A DNA stretch of 64,000 nucleotides from Geotrypetes seraphini (taxonomy: Eukaryota > Chordata > Amphibia > Gymnophiona > Dermophiidae). Positions 37,901 through 44,299 of the stretch are shown piece by piece. Where the stretch lies: contig NC_047095.1 in assembly GCF_902459505.1 (NCBI RefSeq), positions 117,863,380 to 117,927,379 on the forward strand, written 5' to 3'. Each line of letters begins with the position of its first letter. Within the stretch, counting starts at the first letter, position 1. Below the pieces are notes generated by a model. It had not been told where the DNA came from. It was given only the letters and a program-made list of their open reading frames with translations, and searched no databases. The position numbers and the translations under genes were made by a program.

Positions 37901-40229
37901 CTCCATGTACAGTCCTGCCAGTGGAGGGCGCTGTTTCATGATCACATTTTTGATAGTGAGGGACAGGGAAGCTCCGCAGCAGCACTCCAGAGAACCCGCC
38001 TGTCTCATGCAATTGAAAACACAATATTGAAGCAGTGCCCTCCACTGGCAGCCGTGCAGTTGGAGGACTCCCACTCAGCTTACAGAGAACAGTGTTTGGA
38101 CCCCAGTTCATTACGCAGGAGGAAATTCAGGAAACCGGGAGTCACCCAGGCTAGAAGGGCAAATTTTGGTGGAATTTTATCGAGCCCTAAATAGCAGGTT
38201 AGAAACATAAAAACATGACAGCAGATAAAGGCCAAATGGCCCATCCAGTCTGCCCATCCGCAGCATCCACTATCTCCCCCTCTCCCTATAGGCTAAGGCT
38301 CTTTACACCTTCATTGTGAGGTCATAGAGCATTATTGTTATAAACTAAGGCTCTTAACACTTGCATCTCCTCCTCTTTCTATTGGCTAAGGCTCTTAACA
38401 TTTGCATCTCCTCTTCCTATAGGCTAAAGCTCTTTACACCTGCATTGTGAGGTCATAGAGCATTATGGTTATAGAAACTTGAGGGCAGATAAGGGCCAAA
38501 TGGCCCATCCAGTCTGCCCATCCGCAGCATCCATTTAGAAAATCTGGTAACGCGATACCAGGAAGTGACATCAGAGGGAGAGCCAAGGCTGGCGTGAGCA
38601 GCCAAATTGATGCTGCTCACGCCAGCAAAGAGTTAGAGGTACAGGGAGAAGGGAAGGTGTTCGCAGCAGGGGGTGGGGAAAGAGCAAGGTGGGGTGTAAA
38701 GAGGGTGGGGGTGCCATCACCCCAGGCGCCTTCTACCTTCTCTGCGCCACTGATCCCATTCAAAGCTAAAGAACTGGAGGCATTCAAGGGAGTGGCATGG
38801 GAGCCTGGACAGTTCTCTTGATTTCTAGATAGAGGTTACTGTTCCTTCTAAGCAGAGTGAGAGTCTTCCAACTGCATTGCTGTCAAGGGGGGCGTGCTTC
38901 AATATTGTGTTTTCAGTCACTAAGGACAGGCAGCTCCACAGGAGTCCTGCAGAACTTGCCTGTTTCTCACTCCTGAAAAATGTGATAGTGAAACAGCACC
39001 CCCTACTGGCAGAGCTGTAGATGGAGGACTCCTGCTCAGCTTAGAGAACCTGCGGCCCATGGAGCGCATGCAGCCCATCAGGTACTATTTTGAGGCCCTG
39101 GGTATGTTACCATTGTTCTGGAACGTTGCCCGCCTCGCTGCTGTAACCTCACGCATGCGCTTTCCTGTGTCTGCACGCGATTGTGAAGTGGAGTGGAGAG
39201 CACAATCGCGTGTGTACGTAATCTCGTGAACTCTCGTGAAATTTGGCACCTCTCCTGGTGGTGACTGCTTGATGTAAGATGGTGGTTGTGTCCAGTGTTG
39301 GAGGAGGTGAGAGCTGAAGGCGGTCGCGGACGCGACCGCCGGACATATAAGGCACAAGTTTTCCACGCACAAAACAGATATTGATTCTCCCCTTTACAAA
39401 AAAGCCTAGAGGACTACACCAAAATCTTGTCTCTTGCAGTTGATACTTTAGAATCTAAATCACAATTTTGTATGAGGTAAAACTCTTTATAGTTTATAAA
39501 TCTTTCCTTAATTAATTCTGATAATTTCAGCTATACACAGCTGAAAGCAGAAAGTGAAAAACTCTCTAACTTTCTGCATTTTGCACTGCTTTCAGCTGTG
39601 TATAGCTGAAATTCTCAGAAGCAATTAGGGAAAGATTTATAAACTATAACGAGTTTTGCCTTGTGCAAAGTTGTCATTTCTTTAATAAGACATTACCTTT
39701 TTTTTTTTCTGCGGCCCTTCAACTACCTCCAAATCCAAAATGTGGCCCTGCAAGGGGTTTGAGTTTGAGACCGCTGGCTTAGAGGGAACGGTTTGATTTC
39801 CCCTTCTAGGGGGGAGGGGGGTCTTTGTTTATTTGTGAGAGATATTTCTACCCATAATAAAAGACTGATGGATATTTTTTTACTAACAATATTTGAAGAA
39901 TGTTTTTTTTCCTGGAGATTTGTGCTTGGTGTGGTAAAAAATGCTTTGGCCGACATCTGAGAACCTAGAGATAATTGCAACCGTTTATATCATTAGGTGA
40001 AATATGTTTGTGCCGTATGAGAGCATGGTCATCCCAGATGAGTGATATGATGGTCAATGGATGGAAATTGTACCAATATATTTCTTGTAAATTCAACACT
40101 TATATATGGACAACAAAAAAATTTTTGCTATTGTTTTGTGGTTGTCTTCGAACAGGTTCCTCGGTATCCTCGGACACCCCAGATTCCTCCGACTGTGAAG
40201 ACTCCAGTGTCTCTCAGAAGAACCCATGA
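19914..40229 (+). CDS. Gene 1: secreted repeat-rich acidic glycoprotein, six coding exons (334 aa)
   Basis: Joining six exons gives an open 334-residue protein, and every intron is phase 1 with GT-AG ends. Residues 1-24 form a signal peptide (hydrophobic LITSSCLILLALCAG). Residues 25-44 are a short basic/polar segment with one Cys (C34). Residues 45-221 are Gly/Ser/Asn/Thr/Gln tandem repeats with 12 N-X-S/T sequons. Residues 235-256 are SDDN/SDDD acidic repeats. Residues 257-334 are Ser/Asp-rich with Cys 273, 285 and 324. The composition suggests an extracellular, heavily glycosylated, probably phosphorylated or Ca-binding protein (inference). I do not recognise the family. SIBLING/SCPP proteins look similar in composition, but their introns are phase 0, which argues against kinship. 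Extra small exons cannot be excluded. Confidence 0.8.
20145..20705. mobile_element. hAT MITE (CAGCGGTTCCCAAC) split by a LINE fragment
   Basis: Ends CAGCGGTTCCCAACCCCTG and GGTTGGGAACCACTG, with duplications ATCTAGTC/ATCTGGTC (20137-20144, 20706-20713). The centre is replaced by a LINE 3' fragment, about 20284-20640 in reverse sense, beginning with an ATAATAATAA tail and ending in an antisense RT C-terminus. Confidence 0.8.
20894..21085. mobile_element. Palindromic hAT MITE, copy 2
   Basis: Ends CAGGGATGTCAAAGTCCCTC and GACTTTGACACCCCTG type. Duplications GTCTAGAC/GTCTAGAA (20886-20893, 21086-21093). Inserted into the L1 copy. Confidence 0.9.
21186..21358. mobile_element. Palindromic hAT MITE, copy 3
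   Basis: CAGGGATCTCAAAG...TTTGAGACCCCTG with a perfect duplication GCTTAAGC (21178-21185, 21359-21366). Inserted into the L1 copy. Confidence 0.92.
21545..21740. mobile_element. Palindromic hAT MITE, CAGTGGATCCCAAC type
   Basis: Ends CAGTGGATCCCAACCCTGTC and its complement ending GGAACCACTG. Duplications CCGTAGAT/CCTTAGAT (21537-21544, 21741-21748). Same type as 20145-20705. Confidence 0.9.
22016..22487. mobile_element. Foldback DNA element with TACACTTC termini
   Basis: Ends TATACACTTCTCCTCCGGAT and 'ggggagggggaagtgta', with inner arms 'atctagcgggctttcggggc' against 'gccctgaaagcccgctaga' around a palindromic centre (tctctcgagacta). A truncated copy is at 35273-35505. Flanking TA dinucleotides suggest TA insertion. 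Confidence 0.75.
22491..23251 (+). mobile_element. Non-autonomous Helitron (761 bp)
   Basis: Starts TCACTAATAATAAAACCCTA directly after an A. Ends with a hairpin (cccgttaaggtaacagg, 23223-23239) followed by 'cttaaagaCTAG' and then a T. The TC start, 3' hairpin plus CTRR end, and A|T insertion with no target duplication are the Helitron marks. The interior has GACA/GAAA microsatellites and a repeated 'gctgctggacagggggagca' unit. No Rep/helicase. Confidence 0.85.
23252..23704. other. Unassigned intronic sequence
   Basis: No gene or repeat recognised. A short A-run lies at 23682-23694. Confidence 0.4.
23705..23880. repeat. Dispersed repeat fragment
   Basis: 'gttaattatttctaaagca' then 'gagacagtccctgctcgat' and 'gagcttacaatcta' match the outer repeat at 16310-16560 and are followed by unique-looking sequence. 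Confidence 0.5.
23881..24520 (-). mobile_element. CR1 LINE 3' end (second subfamily), split by a foldback
   Basis: Tail 'agaaacatagaaaaagaca', then 'cccatctaatctgcccacc', in reverse sense. After the foldback at 23973-24427 it resumes with 'cacgtgacgatcccatttct' and a minus-strand reading 'SSMPDFKKKWDRHVGSL'. Confidence 0.88.
23973..24427. mobile_element. Mutator-type foldback transposon, copy 3 (455 bp)
   Basis: GGTGTCAGGTCAAAAGCGCG at the left, ATCTATGAACC at the right. 9-bp duplications GTAGAGATT/GTAGAGATC (23964-23972, 24428-24436), nested in CR1. An extra end segment 'ttgcgctcagttgtca' is present near the right terminus, as in the 54786 copy. Confidence 0.92.
24521..25529. other. Unassigned intronic region
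   Basis: About 1 kb with no exon. Parts of 25080-25450 resemble the unassigned repeat at 5600-5870. The rest shows nothing I can name. Confidence 0.4.
25530..26165 (-). mobile_element. hAT element related to 61103-62008, partial
   Basis: Reverse-sense match over 'cagaccccgcccatctcca', 'tatataaacacacaatataa', 'gcaaatacaggaccaaaaac' and the GC-rich 'gcagcggctcctcgcacgtc' block of the copy at 61103-62008. Ends are decayed. Confidence 0.7.
26518..26577 (+). CDS. Gene 1 exon 2: short one-cysteine segment
   Basis: A 60-nt phase-1/phase-1 exon between CCCACAG and TCAG|GTATGC. Encodes DALPVKGKPCYDLTQMQQIS. Similar in place and feel to gene 2 exon 2 (SSPVSVKVLCRDPN): Pro-Val-x-x-Lys then Cys then Asp. 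Confidence 0.8.
26715..27560 (+). repeat. Degenerate minisatellite in intron 2
   Basis: Variants of 'ctgtgactgtagtcattgac', 'gtggctgaaaatagttgacc' and 'ggccactgaatgtggctgg' recur with roughly 110-180-bp spacing (for example near 26838, 27008, 27189 and 27298). No coding sense. Confidence 0.8.
27905..28668 (+). repeat. 62-bp minisatellite in intron 2, split by a hAT
   Basis: Units 'aaggacaaatgacccctccc' + 'tcactgtccccatacacggg' + 'ttacactgtgtcactttata' + tt repeat about every 62 bp from 27905. A hAT copy (28268-28575) sits inside, with one more unit after it. Confidence 0.9.
28268..28575 (-). mobile_element. Non-autonomous hAT element with a CR1 tail-only insertion
   Basis: Reverse-sense copy of the 15079 family. 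At about 28335-28360 it holds three extra CATAAGAA octamers, the CR1 3' tail with nothing else, absent from the sister copy at 50419. I read this as an extreme 5'-truncated CR1 insertion. Confidence 0.82.
28669..28980. other. Unassigned intronic sequence
   Basis: No exon or firm repeat. A LINE-like 3' phrase 'gggacttgtataccacctta' lies near 28931. Confidence 0.4.
28985..29515 (+). mobile_element. hAT elements of the CAGTGGCGTAG family, two copies
   Basis: A partial copy (about 28985-29140) precedes a fuller one (29142-29515) with ends CAGTGGCATAGCGAGGG and 'cttaccacgtcactg'. The interior has two inverted 'gtcagagagagcgc'/'gcgccctctctgac' type arms. No clear duplication at the outer ends. Confidence 0.7.
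29790..30320 (+). CDS. Gene 1 exon 3: glycosylated tandem-repeat domain (177 codons)
   Basis: Starts after 'gttttacag' and ends ACAG|GTAAGA, phase 1 on both sides. It encodes DSATPSPNSS and then about three turns of a 45-residue unit (135 bp) starting VLTRGNSSTTGSALQSGNGS, itself built from ~11-residue GN-x-S-x-x-GS-x-x-Q blocks. Twelve N-glycosylation sequons and many Ser/Thr are visible, and Cys is absent. The repeat DNA is highly alike between units, so length polymorphism is likely. It ends SGSVNQQSANNIFGDT. Confidence 0.85.
30325..30640 (-). mobile_element. LINE 3' region, antisense
   Basis: 'aaactaaactaaaaacttga' tail, then 'gagaacagccaagtttttaa' and 'tatcgttccataattctgt', as at 43325-43650. 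RT C-terminus in reverse sense. Confidence 0.6.
30775..31855. repeat. 308-bp tandem array (3+ units) containing an antisense CORE-SINE
   Basis: 'ggcctacgttgataacttcc' recurs at 30941, 31249 and 31558 (period 308-309). Each unit holds a reverse tRNA-type SINE head ('gggaattgaactcacaacct'), the ~85-bp 'gattgtgatgtcataatgcc' module and 'acttgctctactgctttttc'. Units are nearly identical, so the amplification is recent. Confidence 0.9.
31857..32125 (-). mobile_element. LINE 3' end, antisense
   Basis: 'tttatttatttatttaattc', 'ccattttccccaaagac' and 'aacaggttacaatttacca' match 43193-43320. Internally duplicated. Confidence 0.55.
32126..33040 (+). mobile_element. L2-like LINE, C-terminal RT region and 3' end
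   Basis: The plus strand reads 'HKLKLNPDKFILLENN', 'RKLLGMTIDAAPCNHKSK', 'SLVLGLLDYCNILYLPCQ', 'QTIQNTALRLIYSLRKHDH' and 'HWLPIPARILFKFYRLLF'. It ends with 'aatccgccttgaaccgcaag' and an 'aatgtaatgtgatgtaa' tail. About 190 codons remain open. It is 5' truncated. Confidence 0.9.
33195..33580. repeat. Dispersed repeat, 'ggattctgaaagcggcacc' family
   Basis: Ends 'cctggattctgaaagcg' and 'ttaggtgagaatctgggccc' suggest an inverted-repeat element. Interior 'gttttataggcgcctacttt' and 'taccacaccattaatagcca' resemble 34770-35100 and 60963-62557. Confidence 0.5.
33703..34376 (+). repeat. 227-bp tandem array built on CR1 3' ends, abutting exon 4
   Basis: After a reverse CR1 tail at 33703, units of 227 bp ('tgagccaagaataggacaat' at 33924, 34151) combine the ~85-bp 'aaccattgtgacatcac' type module with a sense CR1 tail ('gaatgttgctactcttcggg' to 'gcagctcttatgttcttatg'). 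The last CR1 tail ends 8 bp before exon 4, so it appears to supply the pyrimidine-rich part of that acceptor. Confidence 0.85.
34385..34597 (+). CDS. Gene 1 exon 4: acidic SDDN repeat segment (71 codons)
   Basis: Starts after 'tgctccacag', ends AAAG|GTACAG, phase 1 both sides. Encodes ANPNSTSTILIIA, then five SDD(N/D) tetrads (residues 235-256), then a hydrophobic MIIILGA, and a Cys-bearing tail (C273, C285) with one more N-glycosylation site. The tetrads come from a 12-bp DNA repeat (gatgacaattcc). Ser-Asp-Asp sites fit acidophilic secretory or CK2-type kinases (inference). Confidence 0.82.
34770..35270. repeat. Dispersed repeat in intron 4, 'gggccaggttctaataatgg' family
   Basis: A+T arm 'ttaagttgcgttaggagcct', then CG-rich interior. 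Similar phrases occur at 33195 and 60963-62557. No exon signals found. Confidence 0.45.
35273..35505 (+). mobile_element. Truncated copy of the TACACTTC foldback
   Basis: 'tatacactttcccctcccca', 'gcgggctttcggggcaga' and 'gatcgccaataggaa' match 22016-22487. The right half is missing. Confidence 0.7.
35864..36423. mobile_element. Penelope-like inverted-repeat element with hammerhead motif
   Basis: Arms of ~138 bp (about 35908-36045 and 36290-36428) are inverted copies (for example 'aggttgctgttctaattctt'). The loop holds a hammerhead-like motif. 19-bp direct repeats 'gacaggtctaggggttcac' (35845-35863) and its one-mismatch copy (36424-36442) look like the target duplication. Confidence 0.65.
36068..36111 (-). 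ncRNA. Hammerhead-ribozyme-like motif (PLE d)
   Basis: Minus strand: GACCCC, a core AGAAGA (one base off the CTGANGA consensus), stem II AGCC...GGC(T), GAAA, stem III ACGGG/CCCGT, GTC, then GGGCC returning on stem I. The same order as at 10455 and 63378. Confidence 0.55.
36510..36563 (+). CDS. Gene 1 exon 5 (18 codons)
   Basis: A 54-nt phase-1 exon after 'cctcttcgcag', ending AAAG|GTGAGC. Encodes GPVKTQPSGIKGSSPVKK, a basic Pro/Ser/Lys stretch that contrasts with the acidic exons on either side. Confidence 0.78.
36655..36825 (+). repeat. Short ~57-bp tandem repeat (3 units) with TGTC microsatellite
   Basis: 'acttgtcctctcctgaggct' 'ggaatcagagtgtgtctgtc' is repeated three times just inside intron 5. 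Confidence 0.85.
36860..37350. other. Unassigned intronic sequence with CTCF-like motif
   Basis: CAGCAGGGGGCGCTGG (36921-36936) is a near-perfect match to the CTCF core. The stretch ends 'gaacaaataaaagtttcctt', a polyadenylation-like phrase. No coding exon recognised. It may be an unnamed repeat. Confidence 0.4.
37360..37745 (+). mobile_element. CR1 LINE 3' end, sense
   Basis: 'actagggggcactcgatgaa', 'ttaagctctggaacgcattg', 'gtttggacaagttcctggag' and the tail 'ggccattggtctaacccagt' to 'cttatgtttgtat' follow the CR1 3' order. Decayed reading frame. Confidence 0.85.
37858..38106. mobile_element. Foldback element with CTCF-like motifs in both arms, copy 1
   Basis: Arms 'ctgagaagtcctccatgtac' and 'gcagttggaggactcccac' are inverted. 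Each carries a CTCF-like core: CCAGTGGAGGGCGCTG (37918-37933) and, reversed, gccctccactggcag (38037-38051). Non-coding. Confidence 0.65.
38209..38530 (-). mobile_element. CR1 3' tail pieces, tandemly duplicated
   Basis: 'agataaaggccaaatggccc' and 'atccagtctgcccatccgca' occur twice (about 38221 and 38487), with repeated 'tataggctaaggctctttac' in between. Confidence 0.75.
38545..38756. mobile_element. Partial hAT element, CAGTGGCGTAG family
   Basis: Internal block 'aggaagtgacatcagaggga', then 'ggaaggtgttcgcagcaggg', ending 'accttctctgcgccactg'. Confidence 0.6.
38835..39040. mobile_element. CTCF-motif foldback element, copy 2
   Basis: Inverted arms 'gagagtcttccaactgcatt' and 'gtagatggaggactcctgct'. 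A CTCF-like core sits in the right arm (38995-39012, reverse of CCAGTAGGGGGTGCT). Confidence 0.6.
39045..39775 (+). mobile_element. Longer variant of the 15079 hAT family
   Basis: Starts with the family's 'gcggcccatggagcgcatgc' and 'gtactattttgaggccctgg'. It holds ~350 bp absent from other copies plus an inner hairpin ('tcagctatacacagctgaaa'/'ctttcagctgtgtatagctg'), then ends with 'ccaaaatgtggccctgcaag' and 'gagaccgctgg'. Possibly closer to the parent element, or a copy with a later insertion. Confidence 0.65.
40156..40229 (+). CDS. Gene 1 exon 6: C-terminal Ser/Asp tail and stop
   Basis: Follows a strong pyrimidine tract and 'cgaacag'. Encodes GSSVSSDTPDSSDCEDSSVS then QKNP, and TGA at 40227-40229. 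Contains Cys 324 and clustered Ser-Asp sites. Confidence 0.8.
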
Positions 40230-40450
40230 ACCACCACGTTTAGTATATCTTCCTTTTTTTAATTTAAAAACAATAAAACAACACTCGGTTTTTATTGTGT
40301 ATTTTTTTTAAAAAAATTATTGTATGTTGACTATTTGGAAACTGTGATTGTTTGTATTTGGAAATAATTATTTCTGTGTAAACCGCTTTCACGCCTTTTT
40401 AGGTCATTTCTATCAAAGGCCAATAAAGAATAAGAATACTAGACCGTCTA
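40230..40450 (+). terminator. Gene 1 3' UTR and polyadenylation signals
   Basis: AT-rich UTR with AATAAA at 40272-40277 and a better placed AATAAA at 40422-40427 (ggccAATAAAgaat). Cleavage is expected ~15-30 nt downstream. Confidence 0.65.
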
Positions 40451-40717
40451 TCTGCTACTTCGCCAAGACTCCATAGAGCGTTAAAAAGCCAGCGCCACTC
40501 TCCTAACCACTGATGAAGAGCTGATCTCTAGTTCTCTATGCTGTAGTCATGCTGTATGTGTATCGGTGTGATGCCTGTGTGAGGTAGAAAATGATATGGC
40601 GTCAAATTTGTCCCCGTCCTTGCGGAAACTCAATTCCCCACCCATGTCATTCTCTAGTGTGACGTTCTAATAAAGACCCTGACTTCAGCTGTCCAAGCTG
40701 TATTCATTATTTACATG
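40451..40717. other. Unassigned sequence with G-rich dispersed repeat
   Basis: 'caaatttgtccccgtccttg' and 'cattctctagtgtgacg' match 18440 and 42660-type repeats. 'gaccctgacttcagctgtcc' recurs at 41942. Confidence 0.45.
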
Positions 40718-41107
40718 CGGTGGCATAGTAAAGGTAGGAGATGCCCGGGGCAGTGGAACCCTTCCCCCCTCCCTCTCCCCACTCCTTCCACTCCTCCTGC
40801 CTGCCCCCATTCCACACTTGTGCTCTCCCTCCCCCCTCGTACCTCTAAATCCTCACCAGCGGAAGTGGCTTCGGCAGCATGCTCCTCACGCCAGCACTGG
40901 ATTTCCCTCTGATGTCACTTCCTGGCCCCATGACCCGGAAGAGATTCAGAGGGGAAGTAGACTGGGGCAAGCAACAGGCTAACGAAGATAATGCAGAGGG
41001 ATGGAGGGTGGGATGGGACAAGCATGGTGGGGTGAGGTAGAGAGGTGCCAGCACCCCCACTGACTCGGCGCCAAGAGCGGTCCGCACCCCCCCTTACTAT
41101 GCCACTG
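40718..41107. mobile_element. hAT element, CAGTGGCGTAG family, best-bounded copy
   Basis: Ends CGGTGGCATAGTAAAGG and CCCTTACTATGCCACTG, with a perfect 8-bp duplication TTTACATG (40710-40717, 41108-41115). 390 bp, non-coding. Confidence 0.9.
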
Positions 41108-41179
41108 TTTACATGTTATGTTATTCTAAGGCTTGTATTCCACCTATACCTTAACAGTTTGAAGGACAGATGATAGAAA

Positions 41180-41830
41180 ACATAGATAGTACTTGATGTT
41201 GATATAACAGTGTTATTATAGTCAGACATGGATATCTATTTTGTAGTGATTTTTGAAATGGAACCCGATAGGCAGGATCCAAATCGACTGTTTTATCTTC
41301 GTTCGATTTCAGCACTTTAGGTAATAGAGCAGCTAGAAAATCGGTTAGATTACATGCATCACGGCCTTCTAGTAGGCCGAGAATACGGAAACTGCTTCAG
41401 TGTGCTCTGTTGGTAGATTCCTCCAAAGCACGTTCCAGCTGCATTGTGCAGTTGGCCTGCCGATGTGTTCAATTGATTCGTTAGCAGCTTTAGATTTCAA
41501 TGCAGTTTTTGGCTTGCACATGCCTTTTTTTAAATTAGATAGGTCTTCTTTAATATCTGATATGTCTTGTTTAGTTTTTTTGTGAGTACATCGCGTATGC
41601 CTCTCAGTTCTTCTAATATGGTTGCCGAGGCTTCGTCTTCAATTCAGTTTGAATTGGGTTTTTTATGAGGAGAAGGAGGCTCTGCGTTTTTGTTTTGTTT
41701 TTTGCCTGACTTACCTGTAGCCATAGTATTAAGAAGTGTTTGCTGTTGAGCAGTAGTTATAAATGCGAAGAACTGATGATTTCTCAATATTAAATCACTT
41801 TTTCCACCAGAGCACACCCTCTATGCAGCC
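41180..41830 (-). mobile_element. L1/Tx1-type LINE fragment, ORF1 N-terminal half
   Basis: The minus strand begins MATGKSGKKQNKNAEPPSPH near 41723, then reads through a Lys-rich coiled-coil region. Peptides recoverable in neighbouring frames resemble the L1 ORF1 middle part (RILGL.EGRDA, LLPKVLKS). Decayed. Confidence 0.6.
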
Positions 41831-42089
41831 ATTCGTTACAAAGCTCGCTCCCCACCAGATTATAGAAAACATAAACCAGACCATTCCATCCAGGAATTAC
41901 AATTTATAATTCAGGATACATATGTGGGTCTTTAATGAAGACCCTCAATTCAGCTGTCCGTGCTGTACATGTATCAATGTGATGCCCGTGTGGGGCTCTG
42001 ATGAAGATTCACATTTCATGTCCTGGCAAAAACCCAAATACTAGCAATATTCCATGCTACCAATCCTCATGTCTGTCTCAATAGTGTCT
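41831..42089. other. Unassigned sequence
   Basis: Partly repeated with 40540-40720 ('ttcagctgtccgtgctgtac', 'atcaatgtgatgcccgtgtg'). No gene. Confidence 0.4.
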
Positions 42090-42290
42090 CCCTAGTCTTG
42101 CGATTTTCGATGGAGTACCCATTCTACACCTCTCAGGATTTTGTAGACTTTGATCGTATCTCCCCTTAGTTGTCTCTTTAGTCTTTCCTCATACGAGAGG
42201 AATTCTATCCCCTTCATCATCTTGGTCGCTCTTTTTTTCTAGTTCCGTTATATCTTTGTTAAGATAAGGTAACCAGAATTGAATGCTTTT
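42090..42290 (-). mobile_element. CR1 LINE internal fragment, antisense
   Basis: 'gactttgatcgtatctcccc' and 'cctcatacgagaggaattct' are antisense of the CR1 'EERL...LFSLEKR.LRGD.I' region. It is followed by a 20-bp remnant of the Mutator-type terminus (ttttgacctgacacc, 42286-42300). Confidence 0.75.
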
Positions 42291-42509
42291 GACCTGACAC
42301 CGTTTGCTCTACAAATATGAGCTTTATATTGCCAAAAAATCCAACTCTTATTTCTTTTAACAAGAAATGGTCGACCCTACAGTCACATGACCTAATGTCG
42401 ATTCGAATTCTTTAGGTGATGTATGCGTCTCTCATTTCTGTTCACTGTTATTTGTTTCTATTGTATTTTATTGTTGGTTTAAATAAACTACGACTTAAAA
42501 AAAAGAAAT

Positions 42510-42675
42510 CAAAACTGTCAGAAGTAATTGCTGCTTTTTATGGGGACAGGTAACTTTTAGGGGGGACAGAGGAGATTCCTCATGGGGAGGGGCAGGGACG
42601 GAGGGGATGGGTGGGGATGGGCGGGATACTGGTAGGGACAGGTGAGATTTCTGTCTCCGTGCAATTCTCTAGTTT
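42510..42675 (+). repeat. G-rich dispersed repeat
   Basis: 'ctgtcagaagtaattgctgc' 'tttttatggggacagg', then GGGGA-type repeats. The sister copy is at 52240-52435. Confidence 0.65.
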
Positions 42676-43192
42676 GAACCCAACCTTGAAACAAAGAAAA
42701 CTCAATCATAGGACAGGAATGAGCTCATATAGCCTATTTACCACTGAAACCAGTCAGACACAATCTACCCCACAGCCTCAGATGTGGGGTTTTTTTTTTT
42801 TCACTTTCCTATTCCTTAAGTACTGTTTCTACCAGAACATGTGAGATGTTTTCCGAGAGATTTCACCTGTAGAATCCGTCACTCTTGCACTGTGGGTTTC
42901 CATTTCTTTAGCTCTGGTGGTACCGACGGCGGCTCTCACTCGCCTACCCTGATACTGTAGTTTTCGCCTGAAATTTCCTCTTGGCAGTTCTCAGCCCTGG
43001 TTTGTTGGGTGTAACCGTGACACACCCTTGGCATCGCCAAAACCAGAAAGACAAAACAGCAGCACAAAATTTAGCCCGAGAAACTCCTAACCTCCTGTGC
43101 CAAGCCCGACAACACTAACTCCGAATAATGGAGAAAGCCAGATCCCTCTCCCCAACAACAACAAAAAAAAAAACAACCTTACCTGCACATAC
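42676..43192. other. Unassigned sequence
   Basis: No gene, exon pair or repeat recognised. Confidence 0.4.
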
Positions 43193-43790
43193 AGATTATT
43201 TATTGAATTTCTATTCCGTTCTCCCCAAAGAGCTGAGAATAAGTTAGAGGTTGACATACATAATATGCAATTAACAGGTTACAATTTTCCATAGCTACAG
43301 AACAAGTTTTTATCCTAATTCGACACATACAATCTAATCTAATCTAATCCTTAGGTTTGTATACCGCATCATCTCCACGTTCGTAGAGCTCGGCGCGGTT
43401 TACACTAGATGAAATAGGAAGGAACTACAACAAAGTGTTAGAGGTCAAAGTATGAAGAATATTTAGAGGACTTGGGATGCCAGATATGAAGAGTTTTTGA
43501 GGGCTTGGGATATCAAAGTTGGAGAGAGGCTTACATTTTTGAGAAAAGCCAGGTTTTCAGATGTTTGCGGAAAACTTGGAGAGAGCTCAAGTTCCGAAGA
43601 GGGGAGGTAAGGTTGTTCCAGAGCTCAGTGATTTTGAAGGGGAGGGAATCTAATGCCAATATGCATAATATGTAGTTTACAGGATGATTCGACTCAGTTA
43701 GCGTACAAGATTTATCAATATAAGTTGTTATCCTAATGTGACACAATCAAGTTTGAAGTTTATTAAAAGATTTTTTATTCTGCTTATTTA
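43193..43790 (-). mobile_element. LINE 3' ends, antisense (two pieces)
   Basis: 43193-43320 matches 31857-32125. 43325-43745 starts with a CTAAT-repeat tail, and the minus strand reads 'LPFKITELWNNLTSPLRNLS' and 'FRKHLKTWLFSKM', an L2/CR1-group RT C-terminus. Another 3' tail piece follows. Confidence 0.7.
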
Positions 43791-44299
43791 ATAAAAAAAA
43801 GAAATATCTTAAAAGGAACAAAGCAGTTGGAGTTAAAATATTAAACAAAAACACGGTTCATAGTCAAATGAAACGTTCCATGATAACCAACAAAACTTTA
43901 ATTTGGACAAGTTCACTCAGAGTTTTATTATTATACCCTCGGTTTTCTTGCGATTGTGTAGCGCGCATCTTATATAGCTTTCAAAAGGAGCGACATAAAA
44001 ATATACGGTCTGAAAATATAAACATACCTGGAAATGAAGAAATCTGAAATGTGGAAGTACGTTTGCCGTCACCAGAGGCGAGTAAAATCCGCGCAAGACA
44101 AATATCCGTTATAGAGCAAGTTCTAGCAAAACCCAGAGCTTTACCTAGAACGGACACGGTCAGGCAGCGAAAGGAAGGCGGGCTGCTCCGAGCACATATA
44201 GCAAGAGGAAACGTAACCATAGTAACGAAAATGCATTCACGTGACTTATATTCAAAGCGCAAAGAAGCAAGGGAACCATGCTGATAACATGGCGACGTG
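43791..44299 (-). other. CpG-bearing low-repeat segment, possible promoter
   Basis: Unlike its surroundings, this stretch keeps CpGs and shows promoter-like motifs on the minus strand: GTTACTATGGTTAC (RFX X-box-like, near 44211-44224), TCACGTGA (near 44240) and GATCACGTG. A minus-strand open stretch ends at a donor-like CCAG|GTATGTT near 44030. Function unproven. Confidence 0.25.

Noticed and set aside
19914-40229. Assigning gene 1 to the SIBLING/SCPP family or to a named mucin
   Set aside because: Composition is similar, but SCPP introns are phase 0 and no diagnostic motif (RGD, ASARM, von Willebrand D) is present.
42286-42303. A fifth full Mutator-type foldback
   Set aside because: Only a terminus-like 15-20 bp phrase (ttttgacctgacacc) is present, with no body or partner end.
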